Counted from the first letter of the stretch, positions 17,830-26,107 are shown. The stretch: 63,224 nucleotides of DNA from Bacillota bacterium (GCA_016278515.1 JADQBR010000045.1:1-63224); one strand, 5' to 3'. Translations and numbers: made by a program. Notes: generated by a model from the letters alone, not told the origin.

Positions 17830-19636
17830 TTAACTCACTCCCTAAATAAATTATGTTTACTAAGTCACCTTTCTGCAGCGGCTTACTTTCGGCAGGTATT
17901 TCTACCAAGGCATTGTAGCCCAAAAGCGAATTCATCTTTTTATCGTTTTTATGTGTCACTTTCCATTCATCGTTAAAAATTGCCTGAGCCCATAAATACC
18001 GGGTCCTATCTCCTGATCCCTTATTAAAATCATTTTGTAGCCTGGCTTTAAATCTGGCAGGCAGATAGGTTAACCTGCCGCTTAACTTATTAATTGTAGG
18101 TTGGGCTAGCAAGTAAAAATTCAGCAGTGCTCCGCTGGGTTTTCCCGACAACCCTAGAAATACGGTGTTGCCCTTCTTCGCTGCAAACACGGGCATCCCA
18201 GGCTTTATCTTGGCCTTCCAAAAAAGCACTTCATCAGCAATGTCTGTTAAAGCCTTTCTTACCAAATCAAAGTCACCCATGGACACGCCACCGGTACTAA
18301 TTACCAGGTCAGCTTCTATCTCCGCCTGCATGAGCAACTCCTTGGTTTCCTCTAATTTATCCGGGACAGATGGATAGATAATAGGCTCAGCCCCTATTTC
18401 CATCACTGCCGCCGCCATCATGTACCGATTACTATTCCTGATTTTTCCCGGAACAAGAGTTTCATGGACTTCCAACAATTCATCGCCAGTAATAACAATG
18501 GCCACCTTCGGCTTTTTATATACTGAGACACTGCTATAACCTTGGGATGCCAGTATCGCTAATTCCCCCGGTCCCAGGTAAGCACCCGAATTTAATAGCT
18601 TTTCTCCTTGTGACACGTCGCTGGCAATCGGGTCAATATTTAGCCCTTTCTTGACCTGTTGGGCAAAAATAGCTTTATTACCCACCCTTTTCACATCTTC
18701 TCTTTTAACAACGGTGTCTGCCCCTTTTGGCACCGGGGCTCCCGTCATTAACATAACCGCCGTTCCCTTTGTCACTTCCTGCTCTGATACCTTGCCAGCC
18801 GGTAAGTCTTCGATAATCTCCAGCGTTACCTCCTTATTAGCCAGATCATCGGATCTAAGTGCATATCCATCCATGGCTGAACGGTCAAACGGTGGTAAAG
18901 AATCACGTGCGTTCACTTCCTCCGCTAAAATCCGCCCGGATGCTTGGAGCAATTTCACGTCCTCCCTAGGCAATTTGGATATCTCAGATAAAACCAATTG
19001 TTGTGCCTCTTTTATAGGAAGCATTGTTTTCATGTTGGCCCCTCCCAATAAACTGTTTCTCAAGCGGCGGGCTTTTTGAAGATCTTTAGGTGTATTAACA
19101 TTAAAAAAAACGTCTTCTGTGCCCACCAATTCTGAAATCATGTCCCAAGATAAATAATTTACTTTTACTTTTGGATAAAAATCTATGATCTTTGAAATGC
19201 TGTTCCTTAAACATGCTTCTATGTGTTTTACGCAAGTCTTATCATACACTGCAAATAAAGGCTCCAAGTGTTTATCCAACTTAGGTATTGCTATATCATA
19301 CCCCTGCGACTCCTGAACTAGCAATTCCGCTAACTGCATATCTAAAAAGGGCATATCGCATGCTAGTATCAGACTCTTTTCAAATGTCGCCTTTTGCAAT
19401 GCGGAGTGCATGCCACTTAAGGGCCCTAAGCCAGGAATAATATCCTTGACGATCTTGACTTGCAAGTAATCATATAGTTCTGGCTCATTACTACTTATTA
19501 TTATTTCGCTAAAAGAAGTTTTGAGGTCATTTACCAGCCCATCAATAATTGTTTTCTGCCCCACCTGCAAAAATGCCTTATTCTTTCCCATTCGGGAGTT
19601 TTTACCACCTGCCAAGATAATCGCCGTAGCTTCCAT
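17813..19636 (-). CDS. MobA-MoeA fusion protein
   Basis: One 607-residue frame joins two cofactor enzymes. Residues about 1-190 are a MobA-type guanylyltransferase (AIILAGGKNSRMGKNKAFL, then LACDMPFLD near 95). Residues about 205-607 are a MoeA molybdenum insertase (DSLPPFDRSAMDGYAL, MLMTGAPVPKGADTVV, ITGDELLE, STGGVSMGDFD, LSGKPSGALLNFYLLA). The start at ATG 19636 is set by AAAGGAGG upstream; a longer in-frame extension runs back through the leader terminator and is rejected. At the domain junction an internal GGGAGGGG lies 5 bases before an ATG (19033), so a separate MoeA could also be made. First gene of the mob/mod operon behind the riboswitch. Confidence 0.9.
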   Translation of the reverse strand: MEATAIILAGGKNSRMGKNKAFLQVGQKTIIDGLVNDLKTSFSEIIISSNEPELYDYLQVKIVKDIIPGLGPLSGMHSALQKATFEKSLILACDMPFLDMQLAELLVQESQGYDIAIPKLDKHLEPLFAVYDKTCVKHIEACLRNSISKIIDFYPKVKVNYLSWDMISELVGTEDVFFNVNTPKDLQKARRLRNSLLGGANMKTMLPIKEAQQLVLSEISKLPREDVKLLQASGRILAEEVNARDSLPPFDRSAMDGYALRSDDLANKEVTLEIIEDLPAGKVSEQEVTKGTAVMLMTGAPVPKGADTVVKREDVKRVGNKAIFAQQVKKGLNIDPIASDVSQGEKLLNSGAYLGPGELAILASQGYSSVSVYKKPKVAIVITGDELLEVHETLVPGKIRNSNRYMMAAAVMEIGAEPIIYPSVPDKLEETKELLMQAEIEADLVISTGGVSMGDFDLVRKALTDIADEVLFWKAKIKPGMPVFAAKKGNTVFLGLSGKPSGALLNFYLLAQPTINKLSGRLTYLPARFKARLQNDFNKGSGDRTRYLWAQAIFNDEWKVTHKNDKKMNSLLGYNALVEIPAESKPLQKGDLVNIIYLGSELNVTNN

Positions 19637-19661
19637 TTCTTGCCTCCTTTCTTTACAGTCA

Positions 19662-19701
19662 TAATAAAAACCCTTGTCTTTGCTATGCAAATGACAAGGG
19701 T
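19662..19701 (-). terminator. Intrinsic terminator in the mobA-moeA leader
   Basis: On the minus strand ACCCTTGTC pairs with GACAAGGGT, with an inner TTTGC/GCAAA extension, followed by TTTTTATT. It sits between the structured leader RNA and the mobA ribosome site and is the likely expression platform of the riboswitch. Confidence 0.88.
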
Positions 19702-19716
19702 CCCTTTATCCCATTG

Positions 19717-19833
19717 TTTCTCTTTTGCCTAGCGAGCAGGTATGAAAGTTTCCTATCATACCCCGTGGGCTCTTGGCCCAGGCCACGTTCCGTAAGTCAG
19801 GTCTGACTATTAGGCTGCATGGCTTCAGAGAAA
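19717..19833 (-). promoter_or_regulatory. Probable molybdenum cofactor (Moco) riboswitch
   Basis: The minus-strand leader folds into a multi-stem RNA: outer TTTCTCT/AGAGAAA, inner GCCTA/TAGGC, a hairpin AGTCA/TGACT, a GGGC/GCCC hairpin, and a hairpin GGTATGA...TCATACC capped by a GAAA-type loop. Such a layout with a GNRA-capped arm near the 3' side, just before a cofactor synthesis gene and with a terminator following, matches the Moco RNA motif as I know it. The presence of the AGTCA hairpin would favour Moco over the tungsten-cofactor variant. Assignment is by fold and context, not by a covariance search. Confidence 0.68.
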
Positions 19834-20168
19834 AATATTTAATTTTTTAAGTATACATTATCATCTAGAACAATGGTATTACCTATTTATTATTTACACA
19901 TTTTTATTAAAATTCCTGTCAATTTTTAAAAAAATGCACTATTGTTTATATCACCCCTAAAAATAGATGGTTCTCACCTGCCACATTATACCATATGTTA
20001 GTGAAAAATAGTCTAAAGAAAACCTAAAGAAACTTGGCTTTGCCGTAGAAGCACTAATTTAAGCCTTTTCAGAATTAATTACACCTTAGAGAAGGTTTTT
20101 ACGGCTAAAAAGCAGTATACTAGTTATAAAAAGATTAATACATATCTATCATTTAAGGGGGACTTAAT

Positions 20169-20921
20169 ATGAGATTTACTAAATTTTCAACAGCGACTGG
20201 AGAAAAATACGGAGTAATTGAAGGTAATTTAGTTAAAGAAATTGGGGACAACGTGTTTGGCGACTGGTCTTTTACAGGCAATTCCTACTCTTTAGAAGAG
20301 CTAGATTTCTGTCCTTTTGTTAAACCTGGTAAAGTAATCGCCATCGGTCTTAACTACCGTTCCCACGCCGAAGAGTTAAATATGGCTCTACCCGATGAAC
20401 CGATGATGTTTATGGTATCGCCTTCAGCAGTCATAACCGAAGGTGATACGGTTATACTTCCTCACCCGGATCACCAGATTGATCATGAAGCTGAATTAGT
20501 AATTGTTATCGGGAAAAAAGGCCGCGACATATCTGAAGAAAATGCCTTTGATTATGTTTTTGGCTATACTATTGGTAATGATGTATCAGACAGGGTACTA
20601 CAGCAGAAAGATCAACAGTTTACTCGGGCCAAATCCTTTCACACATTTAAGCCAATCGGTCCTATTGTGGAAACGGAACTTAACCCATCTAACTTAGCGA
20701 TTCAATTAAAGGTTAACGGTGAAATAAAACAAGATTCCAATACAGACCAATTTATTCACGATATTCCAAAGTTGATTAAATTTGTTTCAGAAGTCATGAC
20801 GCTAGAACCCGGCGACCTCATTTTTACCGGCACACCCGAAGGCGTAGCTCCCATCAAACCTGGTGACACTATGGAAATTTCTATCGAAAATATTGGCACC
20901 CTAACTAACCCGGTAAAATAA
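20169..20921 (+). CDS. Fumarylacetoacetate hydrolase family protein
   Basis: A 250-residue FAH-fold enzyme; relatives hydrolyse acylpyruvates or act as hydratases/decarboxylases on 2-oxo acids. The metal-binding acidic residues are in DHEAELVIVIGKKGRDI (about residues 99-115), followed by GYTIGNDVSDRVLQ, KSFHTFKPIGP and TGTPEGV (about 224-230). GGGGG lies 8 bases before the ATG. The gene is alone on the plus strand between the mob/mod leader and the convergent molybdenum maturation genes, so its role is unclear. The 532-base gap upstream holds the Moco riboswitch and, nearer this gene, an AT-rich promoter region with TATACT/TATAAA-like boxes at about 20117-20129. Confidence 0.88.
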   Translation: MRFTKFSTATGEKYGVIEGNLVKEIGDNVFGDWSFTGNSYSLEELDFCPFVKPGKVIAIGLNYRSHAEELNMALPDEPMMFMVSPSAVITEGDTVILPHPDHQIDHEAELVIVIGKKGRDISEENAFDYVFGYTIGNDVSDRVLQQKDQQFTRAKSFHTFKPIGPIVETELNPSNLAIQLKVNGEIKQDSNTDQFIHDIPKLIKFVSEVMTLEPGDLIFTGTPEGVAPIKPGDTMEISIENIGTLTNPVK

Positions 20922-20933
20922 AGCGAATCTTGC

Positions 20934-20966
20934 ATCAGGTGGGGTATATAACCCACCTGATTTTTT
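20934..20966 (+). terminator. Intrinsic terminator after the FAH gene
   Basis: ATCAGGTGGG pairs with CCCACCTGAT across an 8-base loop, then TTTTT. It could also stop the convergent minus-strand operon. Confidence 0.93.
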
Positions 20967-21016
20967 AATTAAGCATATCCAGGAGCTAACCGCCAACTTT
21001 TTTCCTTGAGCCTAAC

Positions 21017-22039
21017 CTACCCCACGCCAAAGCTGCAATTGGGAAAATGACATTGGTCGCAGTCACGACATAAACCACCAACACCTAAAGTCGCAATTTG
21101 TTTCTTAGTGATAACTTCCTTTGCTAAAATGCGTGGAAGAAATTTATCAAAAGCGGTTGCCGGTGAATACATCACACAACCGGGCAGTCCAAGGATAGTT
21201 GCGTCCCCAAGATAGGCAAGCATAAACATTGCACCTGGAAAAACAGGCGTCCCATAAGTAATTATATTTGCCCCGGTTGCTTTAATTGCCCCGGGGGTGG
21301 CATCATCCGGGTCAACAGACATTCCACCGCTGACAAGGACCAGCTCTTGTCCACCTTCTGCCTGATTTATGATTTCATTAGTTATTTCTGACGGCCTATC
21401 TGGGACATAAACTTTCCTAGTAAGCTCTACGTCCATCTCTGCCAGTATTTGCTTAACCTTCGGGCTAAATTTATCTTTAATCCGTCCATAGTATACCTCA
21501 TTACCCGTAACTATCATGCCGGCTTTTTTTATCTGAAAAGACACTACCTTCATTATCCAATCGGAAGTGGCAGCCATTCTTTCAACCGCTGCTACTTTCT
21601 CTTCTTTTACGGCTAGCGGAATCACCCTCATACTAGCGACCTTGTCGCCGGACCTAATACTTGAGTAATCTGGAAGAGTTGATATAGCGATTTCACCAAG
21701 CATATTCCATTCAGTAATCATCTGTACATCTATGCGCAGCAGTCCGTCTTTTAAAGAAATAAGGTCTATCTTGCCTTCTTTAGGACCGACTGCTTGAAAA
21801 TCCCCCTTATTAATTGCCTCAGCTAGTCGTTGTCCTGCTTCGTCCTCATGTATTAGTCCTGGCTGGTCTTCCCAAACATATAGGTGATCTTTTCCCATTG
21901 ACAAAAGGGCGGGAATGTCATCTTCCTTAACTACATGGCCCTTCTTAAAGCCAACACCCTTAAACTCTCCGGGAACTATTTTCGTAAGATCATGACACAA
22001 TATCATGCCGACCGCGGTTTCTGTTTTAATCTTCTTCAT
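21017..22039 (-). CDS. Molybdopterin-binding protein with Cys-rich tail
   Basis: A 340-residue protein with a MoaB/MoeA-like molybdopterin-binding domain in its second half (MIVTGNEVYYGRIKD near residue 175, VLVSGGMSVDPDDATPGAIK near 230, FPGAMFMLA and LPGCVMYSP near 265-290). It ends with a short cysteine cluster, CRDCDQCHFPNC (about 324-335), that could bind a metal. Proteins of this layout travel with XdhC and YqeB in Clostridia that make selenium-dependent molybdenum hydroxylases, so a maturation role in cofactor handling is inferred. Its start overlaps the xdhC stop by 4 bases. Not a full MoeA; that function is in the fusion gene. Confidence 0.82.
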   Translation of the reverse strand: MKKIKTETAVGMILCHDLTKIVPGEFKGVGFKKGHVVKEDDIPALLSMGKDHLYVWEDQPGLIHEDEAGQRLAEAINKGDFQAVGPKEGKIDLISLKDGLLRIDVQMITEWNMLGEIAISTLPDYSSIRSGDKVASMRVIPLAVKEEKVAAVERMAATSDWIMKVVSFQIKKAGMIVTGNEVYYGRIKDKFSPKVKQILAEMDVELTRKVYVPDRPSEITNEIINQAEGGQELVLVSGGMSVDPDDATPGAIKATGANIITYGTPVFPGAMFMLAYLGDATILGLPGCVMYSPATAFDKFLPRILAKEVITKKQIATLGVGGLCRDCDQCHFPNCSFGVG

Positions 22040-23040
22040 TTTTCTAACACTCCTACCGGCTCAAGCAGCACTTTCATTATCCCGCCGCAAGCCATGCCGT
22101 CTTCTGCTGCGGCCTCAGCTGTCATATCTAGTTGGTAAATAGCTGCAATACCATCGTAATATACATTTAGTGCTTGACGTTTTACCTCAGCCTCACCACA
22201 GCCGCCGCCAATAGTTCCAATTACTTTTCCATCTGGAAAAACCAACATGCGCGCTCCCGCCTTTCGCGGACTGGAACCTTTTGTTTGCACAATAGTCGCA
22301 AGAACTGCCTTTTCCCCGGTATGGTAGAGTGCTTCAATCTTCTTAAAGACTTCCAAATCTGCTTCTTCAGCAGGAAAAATAGTGCGCTTCTCCTGGATTA
22401 TTTCTGCAATAATACTAACAGCAATTTCAGTCGGACTCTTTGCCTTGATGTCTAAGCCTATTGGCGAGTGAAGATTTTCCAACTGTTCCGAAGTTATTCC
22501 CATCTCCTCTAGGTTCTTCTTTAGACCACGGACCCGCCTTTTACTACCGACCATACCAATATATGAAAGTTTCTTTTTGAGAAGAAATTCTAAACATTCC
22601 TGATCATAGCGATGTCCTCTAGTTGCTACAACCACAAAGCTGCTTGGATTTAACCGAATACTGGATAAAGCTGTCAAAAAATCCTGACAAATAACTTCTG
22701 CATTAGGAAACCTTACTTCATTGGCAAATTCTGGCCGATCTTCAATTACCACCACCGGTAAACCTATCAGATCTGCCATTTGTGCCAGTGAGTGGGATAT
22801 ATGCCCGCCCCCCAGCAGGTAGAGCATTACCGGCGGATAAAAGACCTCCGCCTTGACCCAGTTTTCCTGTTCTTCCTGCCAAACCAGTTCTTTTTTCTTC
22901 CAGGCCTTTTGTGCCGCTTCAGGCATATTTTGGCCGGGAAACATTAATTCATGTTTCACTTTTTTTTCTTTGCTTTTGGTTACCAACAGTACTGGCTGGT
23001 CCTTTTTTAGATGAGTAATTAACTCTTGATATTTGTCCAA
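22036..23040 (-). CDS. xdhC: XdhC/CoxI family hydroxylase maturation factor
   Basis: A 334-residue member of the family that carries or sulfurates the molybdenum cofactor before its insertion into xanthine dehydrogenase-type enzymes. The domain order is unusual: the Rossmann part (LYLLGGGHISHSLAQMA near residue 82, VVVATRGHRYDQECLE near 145, GMVGSKRR near 170) comes first, and the CoxI-type part (VLATIVQTKGSSPRKAGARML and GTIGGGCGEAEV, about 235-275) comes last, the reverse of the common XdhC. It sits between yqeB and the molybdopterin-binding protein in a tight operon. A role in serving the three hydroxylases of this island is inferred. Confidence 0.87.
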   Translation of the reverse strand: MDKYQELITHLKKDQPVLLVTKSKEKKVKHELMFPGQNMPEAAQKAWKKKELVWQEEQENWVKAEVFYPPVMLYLLGGGHISHSLAQMADLIGLPVVVIEDRPEFANEVRFPNAEVICQDFLTALSSIRLNPSSFVVVATRGHRYDQECLEFLLKKKLSYIGMVGSKRRVRGLKKNLEEMGITSEQLENLHSPIGLDIKAKSPTEIAVSIIAEIIQEKRTIFPAEEADLEVFKKIEALYHTGEKAVLATIVQTKGSSPRKAGARMLVFPDGKVIGTIGGGCGEAEVKRQALNVYYDGIAAIYQLDMTAEAAAEDGMACGGIMKVLLEPVGVLEK

Positions 23041-23055
23041 TTGGCAGCCCTCCTA

Positions 23056-23877
23056 CTATCTTAAATCAGGGTTCAAGAGACCATGCATCACAGCCTCTAA
23101 AACTCCTCCTGCTACGGCACGCGCCTTATCCGATATGGTGAAACAGTGTTCCCTAGTCACCCGTGAGTCCACATCGCCAACCTTCATTCCGGCATGGACC
23201 GTCAAACCGGGATAAAGCAGGCCTCGAACAATGCCTGCAATTGATGCCCTTACCTCGGCCCCATTAACTCTTGCAACGAGCTGATCTTTTTCAACCTTGT
23301 TGCCGATTTGGACAAGCGGGTTCCAAATACCGTCAGATGATGCCCTTAACAATCGTTCCTCACTAAATCCACCAACTTCACCAGGAACACCCGTATTTGG
23401 AATTGCGCATCCTTCCCAAATAACTTTACCTAAATAGTGTCCGCGCATTGTTTCAACCACAGCATCCACATCTTTTCCTGCAGTAAACCCGGGACCTATT
23501 GCTACCACCAACGGGGCCATCTGCCTGTTAGTTCCGATATTCCTTTTAGCCATTATGGCATCCACTAAAATCCTTGGCCCCAGGTCCTTAATAGTTTCGC
23601 CAGCAGGATCTACCAGTACGGGCACCTTAGCTCCTGCTAGTACCGACCTAACTGATGAAACCCCCTCTGTCTTAACTGCAGTTATGCCTTCCACTGTAAC
23701 CTTGCCGATATATACACTATCGGCAAAAGAGACTGTGCGCCTGACCACGGTGGGCTTGTCAACTTCCAGCATGACCACCTTAAAGCCTGCCTGCTTTAAG
23801 CGATGAGCAACGCCGGTAGCCAAATCTCCAGCACCTCTGATTACAACTAATGGTGACGTATTAATAAAATTCAGCAT
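23056..23877 (-). CDS. yqeB: YqeB, selenium-dependent molybdenum hydroxylase accessory protein
   Basis: A 273-residue protein of the YqeB (EF2570-type) family, known as a genomic marker of selenium-dependent molybdenum hydroxylases. It starts with a Rossmann-like VVIRGAGDLATGVAHRL (about residues 11-27) and ends with a biotinyl-lipoyl-like region (VQIGNKVEKDQLVARVNGAEVRA, about 200-222) and RVTREHCFTISDKARAVAGGVLEAV. GGGTGG precedes the ATG. Its presence is the best evidence that some hydroxylases in this island carry labile selenium. A ModE-like palindrome lies 19-42 bases upstream of its start. The partner genes yqeC and selD are not in the window. Confidence 0.9.
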   Translation of the reverse strand: MLNFINTSPLVVIRGAGDLATGVAHRLKQAGFKVVMLEVDKPTVVRRTVSFADSVYIGKVTVEGITAVKTEGVSSVRSVLAGAKVPVLVDPAGETIKDLGPRILVDAIMAKRNIGTNRQMAPLVVAIGPGFTAGKDVDAVVETMRGHYLGKVIWEGCAIPNTGVPGEVGGFSEERLLRASSDGIWNPLVQIGNKVEKDQLVARVNGAEVRASIAGIVRGLLYPGLTVHAGMKVGDVDSRVTREHCFTISDKARAVAGGVLEAVMHGLLNPDLR

Positions 23878-23895
23878 TATTGTCCACCCCTAATC

Positions 23896-23919
23896 CGTTA
23901 TATGCATCTTAGGATAACG
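23896..23919. promoter_or_regulatory. ModE-box-like palindrome upstream of yqeB
   Basis: CGTTAT, 12 bases, ATAACG. It shares CGTTATATG and the exact spacing with a second copy 391 bases away that precedes the ModE-like gene. The shape resembles the known ModE operator (CG.TATA ... TATA.CG). It overlaps the last codons of the ModE-like gene. Confidence 0.65.
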
Positions 23920-24268
23920 AAAGGTAATGAAATGTTTCAAAGTATTTACGAAATAATCTATCAAGCTCAATCGTTGCTTCTTGACGAAATCCATCAAAAC
24001 ATTCAACCAACTGCTTACCCCGCTCAGTCAGAACCGACCCTCCGCCGGAACTTCCGCCAACCTTTCTTTCTAGAAGAGCAAACCCAAGTCGGTTTTCCAA
24101 GGTATTAAGAAGTTCCCAGGCCTGACTGTAAGACATGCCAATCTCCTTGGCGGCCTGTCTAAGAGAGCCGTGACGCTCCACGCGGTTTAATAAGTCGAAA
24201 GGGCCGTCGCCAAACACCTTGCCATCTTCCTCCAGCCATAACTTACTCCTCAGTTTTATTTTTAACAC
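23909..24268 (-). CDS. ModE-like winged-helix molybdate regulator (DNA-binding domain only)
   Basis: A 119-residue protein that matches the N-terminal half of ModE: FGDGPFDLLNRVERHGSLRQAAKEIGMSYSQAWELLNTLENRLGFALLERKVGGSSGGGSVLTERGKQLVE, a LysR-like winged helix (about residues 18-90). The two molybdate-binding TOBE domains of E. coli ModE are absent, so molybdate sensing must come from elsewhere or be lacking. Stand-alone domains of this kind are common in Clostridia. Two matching palindromes flank the gene, one in its own promoter and one before yqeB, suggesting autoregulation and control of the maturation genes. Confidence 0.88.
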   Translation of the reverse strand: MLKIKLRSKLWLEEDGKVFGDGPFDLLNRVERHGSLRQAAKEIGMSYSQAWELLNTLENRLGFALLERKVGGSSGGGSVLTERGKQLVECFDGFRQEATIELDRLFRKYFETFHYLSLS

Positions 24269-24286
24269 CTCCTGAAATACTAATAC

Positions 24287-24310
24287 CGTTATATGTTTCT
24301 ACGCATAACG
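24287..24310. promoter_or_regulatory. ModE-box-like palindrome in the ModE-like gene promoter
   Basis: CGTTAT, 12 bases, ATAACG, about 20-40 bases upstream of the ModE-like start codon; flanking A-C/G-T bases extend the symmetry (TACCGTTAT...ATAACGGTA). Same spacing and same first nine bases as the copy before yqeB. Consistent with autoregulation. Confidence 0.7.
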
Positions 24311-24358
24311 GTATTTACCCTTTTTCTGTTTTAGAATATTATTTAGTGCTTAAATATT

Positions 24359-25237
24359 TCAAGACTTATGTAGCTTCGATTGAATGTTCAGTGCAGTAGG
24401 AGTCACTGCCAAACCGCCTTCTGCTGTTTCACGCAAGGAACATGGAAGTGCCCTTCCTATGTCCTGCATTGCATCGATAACTTCATCAACTGGAATAGTA
24501 CTGGTCACTCCTGCTATGGCTAATTCAATAGCCATAGCAGCTACTGAAGCCCCACCGGCATTCCGTTTTACACAGGGTACTTCTACAAGACCCGCTACCG
24601 GGTCACAAACTAACCCCAATAAATTTTTCAGGGCCAATGCAGCAGCAGCTGCAGCTTGACGCGGGCTGCCCCCGGTAATCTCAACTCCGGCAGCGGCAGC
24701 CATGGCAGCCGCAGATCCAACTTCTGCCTGACAGCCTCCTTCAGCACCGGATAGGGTTGCACGATGGGCAATTACCAAGCCAATTCCGGCGGCGGTCAAC
24801 AGTGCTTCCACAAGAGTCTCTTCTGGTGCGTTTAGCTGCTCCCCCACAGTAAAAATGACAGATGGAAGTACACCGCAGGAACCAGCAGTGGGAGCAGCAA
24901 CAATTCGGCCCATACCGGCATTAACTTCTGCAACGGCCATAGCTCGAGCTATCAGCAAACTGAATGGCAATCCAAAAACTGTTTTCCCTTGTTGGGCCGA
25001 CTGAGCCAATTGATGAGCATCGCCGCCAACTAATCCGCTAGCTGATTTTATTTCCCCTACCATTCCTTCGTTAAGAGAATCTTTCATTACTTGCCACTTG
25101 CCTGCGAAGTCCTGCCAGATATCCTCCACAGTCACTCCCAACTCGTGGGACTGTTGTTCAATAACCACTTGTGCTATTTTTTTATTACCCTTTTCAGCCT
25201 CTAAAACAAGTCCTTCTACTGATGTTATTTTACCCAT
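24359..25237 (-). CDS. sdaAA: L-serine dehydratase, iron-sulfur-dependent, alpha subunit
   Basis: Deaminates serine to pyruvate and ammonia with a [4Fe-4S] cluster. The 292-residue alpha chain shows AAPTAGSCGVLPSVIF (about residues 115-130), SGAEGGCQAEVGSAAAMAAAAG (about 163-184) and CDPVAGLVEVPCVKRNAGG (about 211-229), giving the cluster cysteines. It follows the beta-subunit gene by 7 bases, the two-gene form typical of Gram-positive anaerobes. Its place at the end of a purine island with glyA suggests it turns serine made from purine-derived glycine into pyruvate. Confidence 0.95.
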   Translation of the reverse strand: MGKITSVEGLVLEAEKGNKKIAQVVIEQQSHELGVTVEDIWQDFAGKWQVMKDSLNEGMVGEIKSASGLVGGDAHQLAQSAQQGKTVFGLPFSLLIARAMAVAEVNAGMGRIVAAPTAGSCGVLPSVIFTVGEQLNAPEETLVEALLTAAGIGLVIAHRATLSGAEGGCQAEVGSAAAMAAAAGVEITGGSPRQAAAAAALALKNLLGLVCDPVAGLVEVPCVKRNAGGASVAAMAIELAIAGVTSTIPVDEVIDAMQDIGRALPCSLRETAEGGLAVTPTALNIQSKLHKS

Positions 25238-25244
25238 TGTTTTA

Positions 25245-25943
25245 TTACACTCCCATGCTTGTCAGTGGCTGCAGCAATAAAGCATCTTCAACCACCAGGC
25301 TAGATCTAATTTCTTCGGCGACGCTGTAAGGCGGCAGTTCATCCATTTCTATCAGCATCATTGCTTTAGCACCCCTGCTCTCTCTCGACACGCGCATAGA
25401 AGAAATGTTCACATTATGCCCCCCAAGTATCTCTGTCACTGTCGCAACAGCCCCGGGACGGTCTTGGTGAGAGATGACCAAAGTAGCATGCGCTCCTGAA
25501 AGTTCCACGTTAAATTCGTTAATTCTTGTGATTAGAATTTTCCCGCCGCCTATAGAGCTACCTTGAATCTCTAAATATCTTTTACCTTTCTTCAGGCAAA
25601 GCAGCACCGTATTAGGATGAGCATCGCCTAAATCCGTGCTTTTAAAAATAATATTAACGCCCATTTCCCTGGCTGTTTCTAGAGATCTCACCAGGCGAGC
25701 ATCATCTGGCCGCCAGCCCAAAAGACCTGCCGCTAAAGCCCGGTCAGTTCCGTGTCCGACACCTGTAGAAGCAAAGGAACCATGTAGCAAAATCTCTACC
25801 TTTTCCGGTTTCATCCCAAAAATGTTTCTCGCCATTGAACCTAACCTTACAGCCCCGGCCGTATGGGAACTGCTCGGGCCGACCATCACCGGTCCTATTA
25901 TATCAAAAATTCCGCCTTCACCTGCCACAGCTAAACCCTCCAT
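25245..25943 (-). CDS. sdaAB: L-serine dehydratase, beta subunit
   Basis: A 232-residue beta chain with the family start FDIIGPVMVGPSSSHTAGAVRLG (about residues 13-35), GSFASTGVGHGTDRALAAGLLG (about 55-76) and a C-terminal ACT domain (about 155-230). It forms the active enzyme with the alpha chain directly downstream. A 152-bp repeat element is inserted just upstream of its start codon, so its expression may depend on sequence supplied by that element or on readthrough. Confidence 0.95.
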   Translation of the reverse strand: MEGLAVAGEGGIFDIIGPVMVGPSSSHTAGAVRLGSMARNIFGMKPEKVEILLHGSFASTGVGHGTDRALAAGLLGWRPDDARLVRSLETAREMGVNIIFKSTDLGDAHPNTVLLCLKKGKRYLEIQGSSIGGGKILITRINEFNVELSGAHATLVISHQDRPGAVATVTEILGGHNVNISSMRVSRESRGAKAMMLIEMDELPPYSVAEEIRSSLVVEDALLLQPLTSMGV

Positions 25944-25955
25944 TCTTCTTTAAGT

Positions 25956-26107
25956 ACGTGTTCGAAAAGTACATCGTAGCAGGAACAATAAGTTCAAGGC
26001 GCGAAGGCTTTGAAGCGCAGAGCGTACTAGGTAGCCGTACGTGAGCATCCAAAGACAGAGGAACACAGAAATTCGCCGCTCACCTGCGGTAAACTTTTCG
26101 AACATCA
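25956..26107. mobile_element. MITE-like non-autonomous element with target-site duplication
   Basis: A 152-bp element bounded 3 bases in from each end by perfect 12-bp inverted repeats (TGTTCGAAAAGT and ACTTTTCGAACA). It is flanked on both sides by the 9-bp direct repeat TCTTTAAGT (25947-25955 and 26108-26116), as expected of a transposition duplication. It encodes no protein. The interior is rich in short inverted segments (for example GTACTAGGTAGCCGTAC). I recall similar dispersed palindromic elements in other Firmicutes but cannot name the family. It separates the serine dehydratase genes from the ABC importer genes. Confidence 0.78.

Noticed and set aside
19637-19690. N-terminal extension of the mobA-moeA frame
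   Set aside because: It is translated from the leader terminator hairpin; the real start has AAAGGAGG just upstream.
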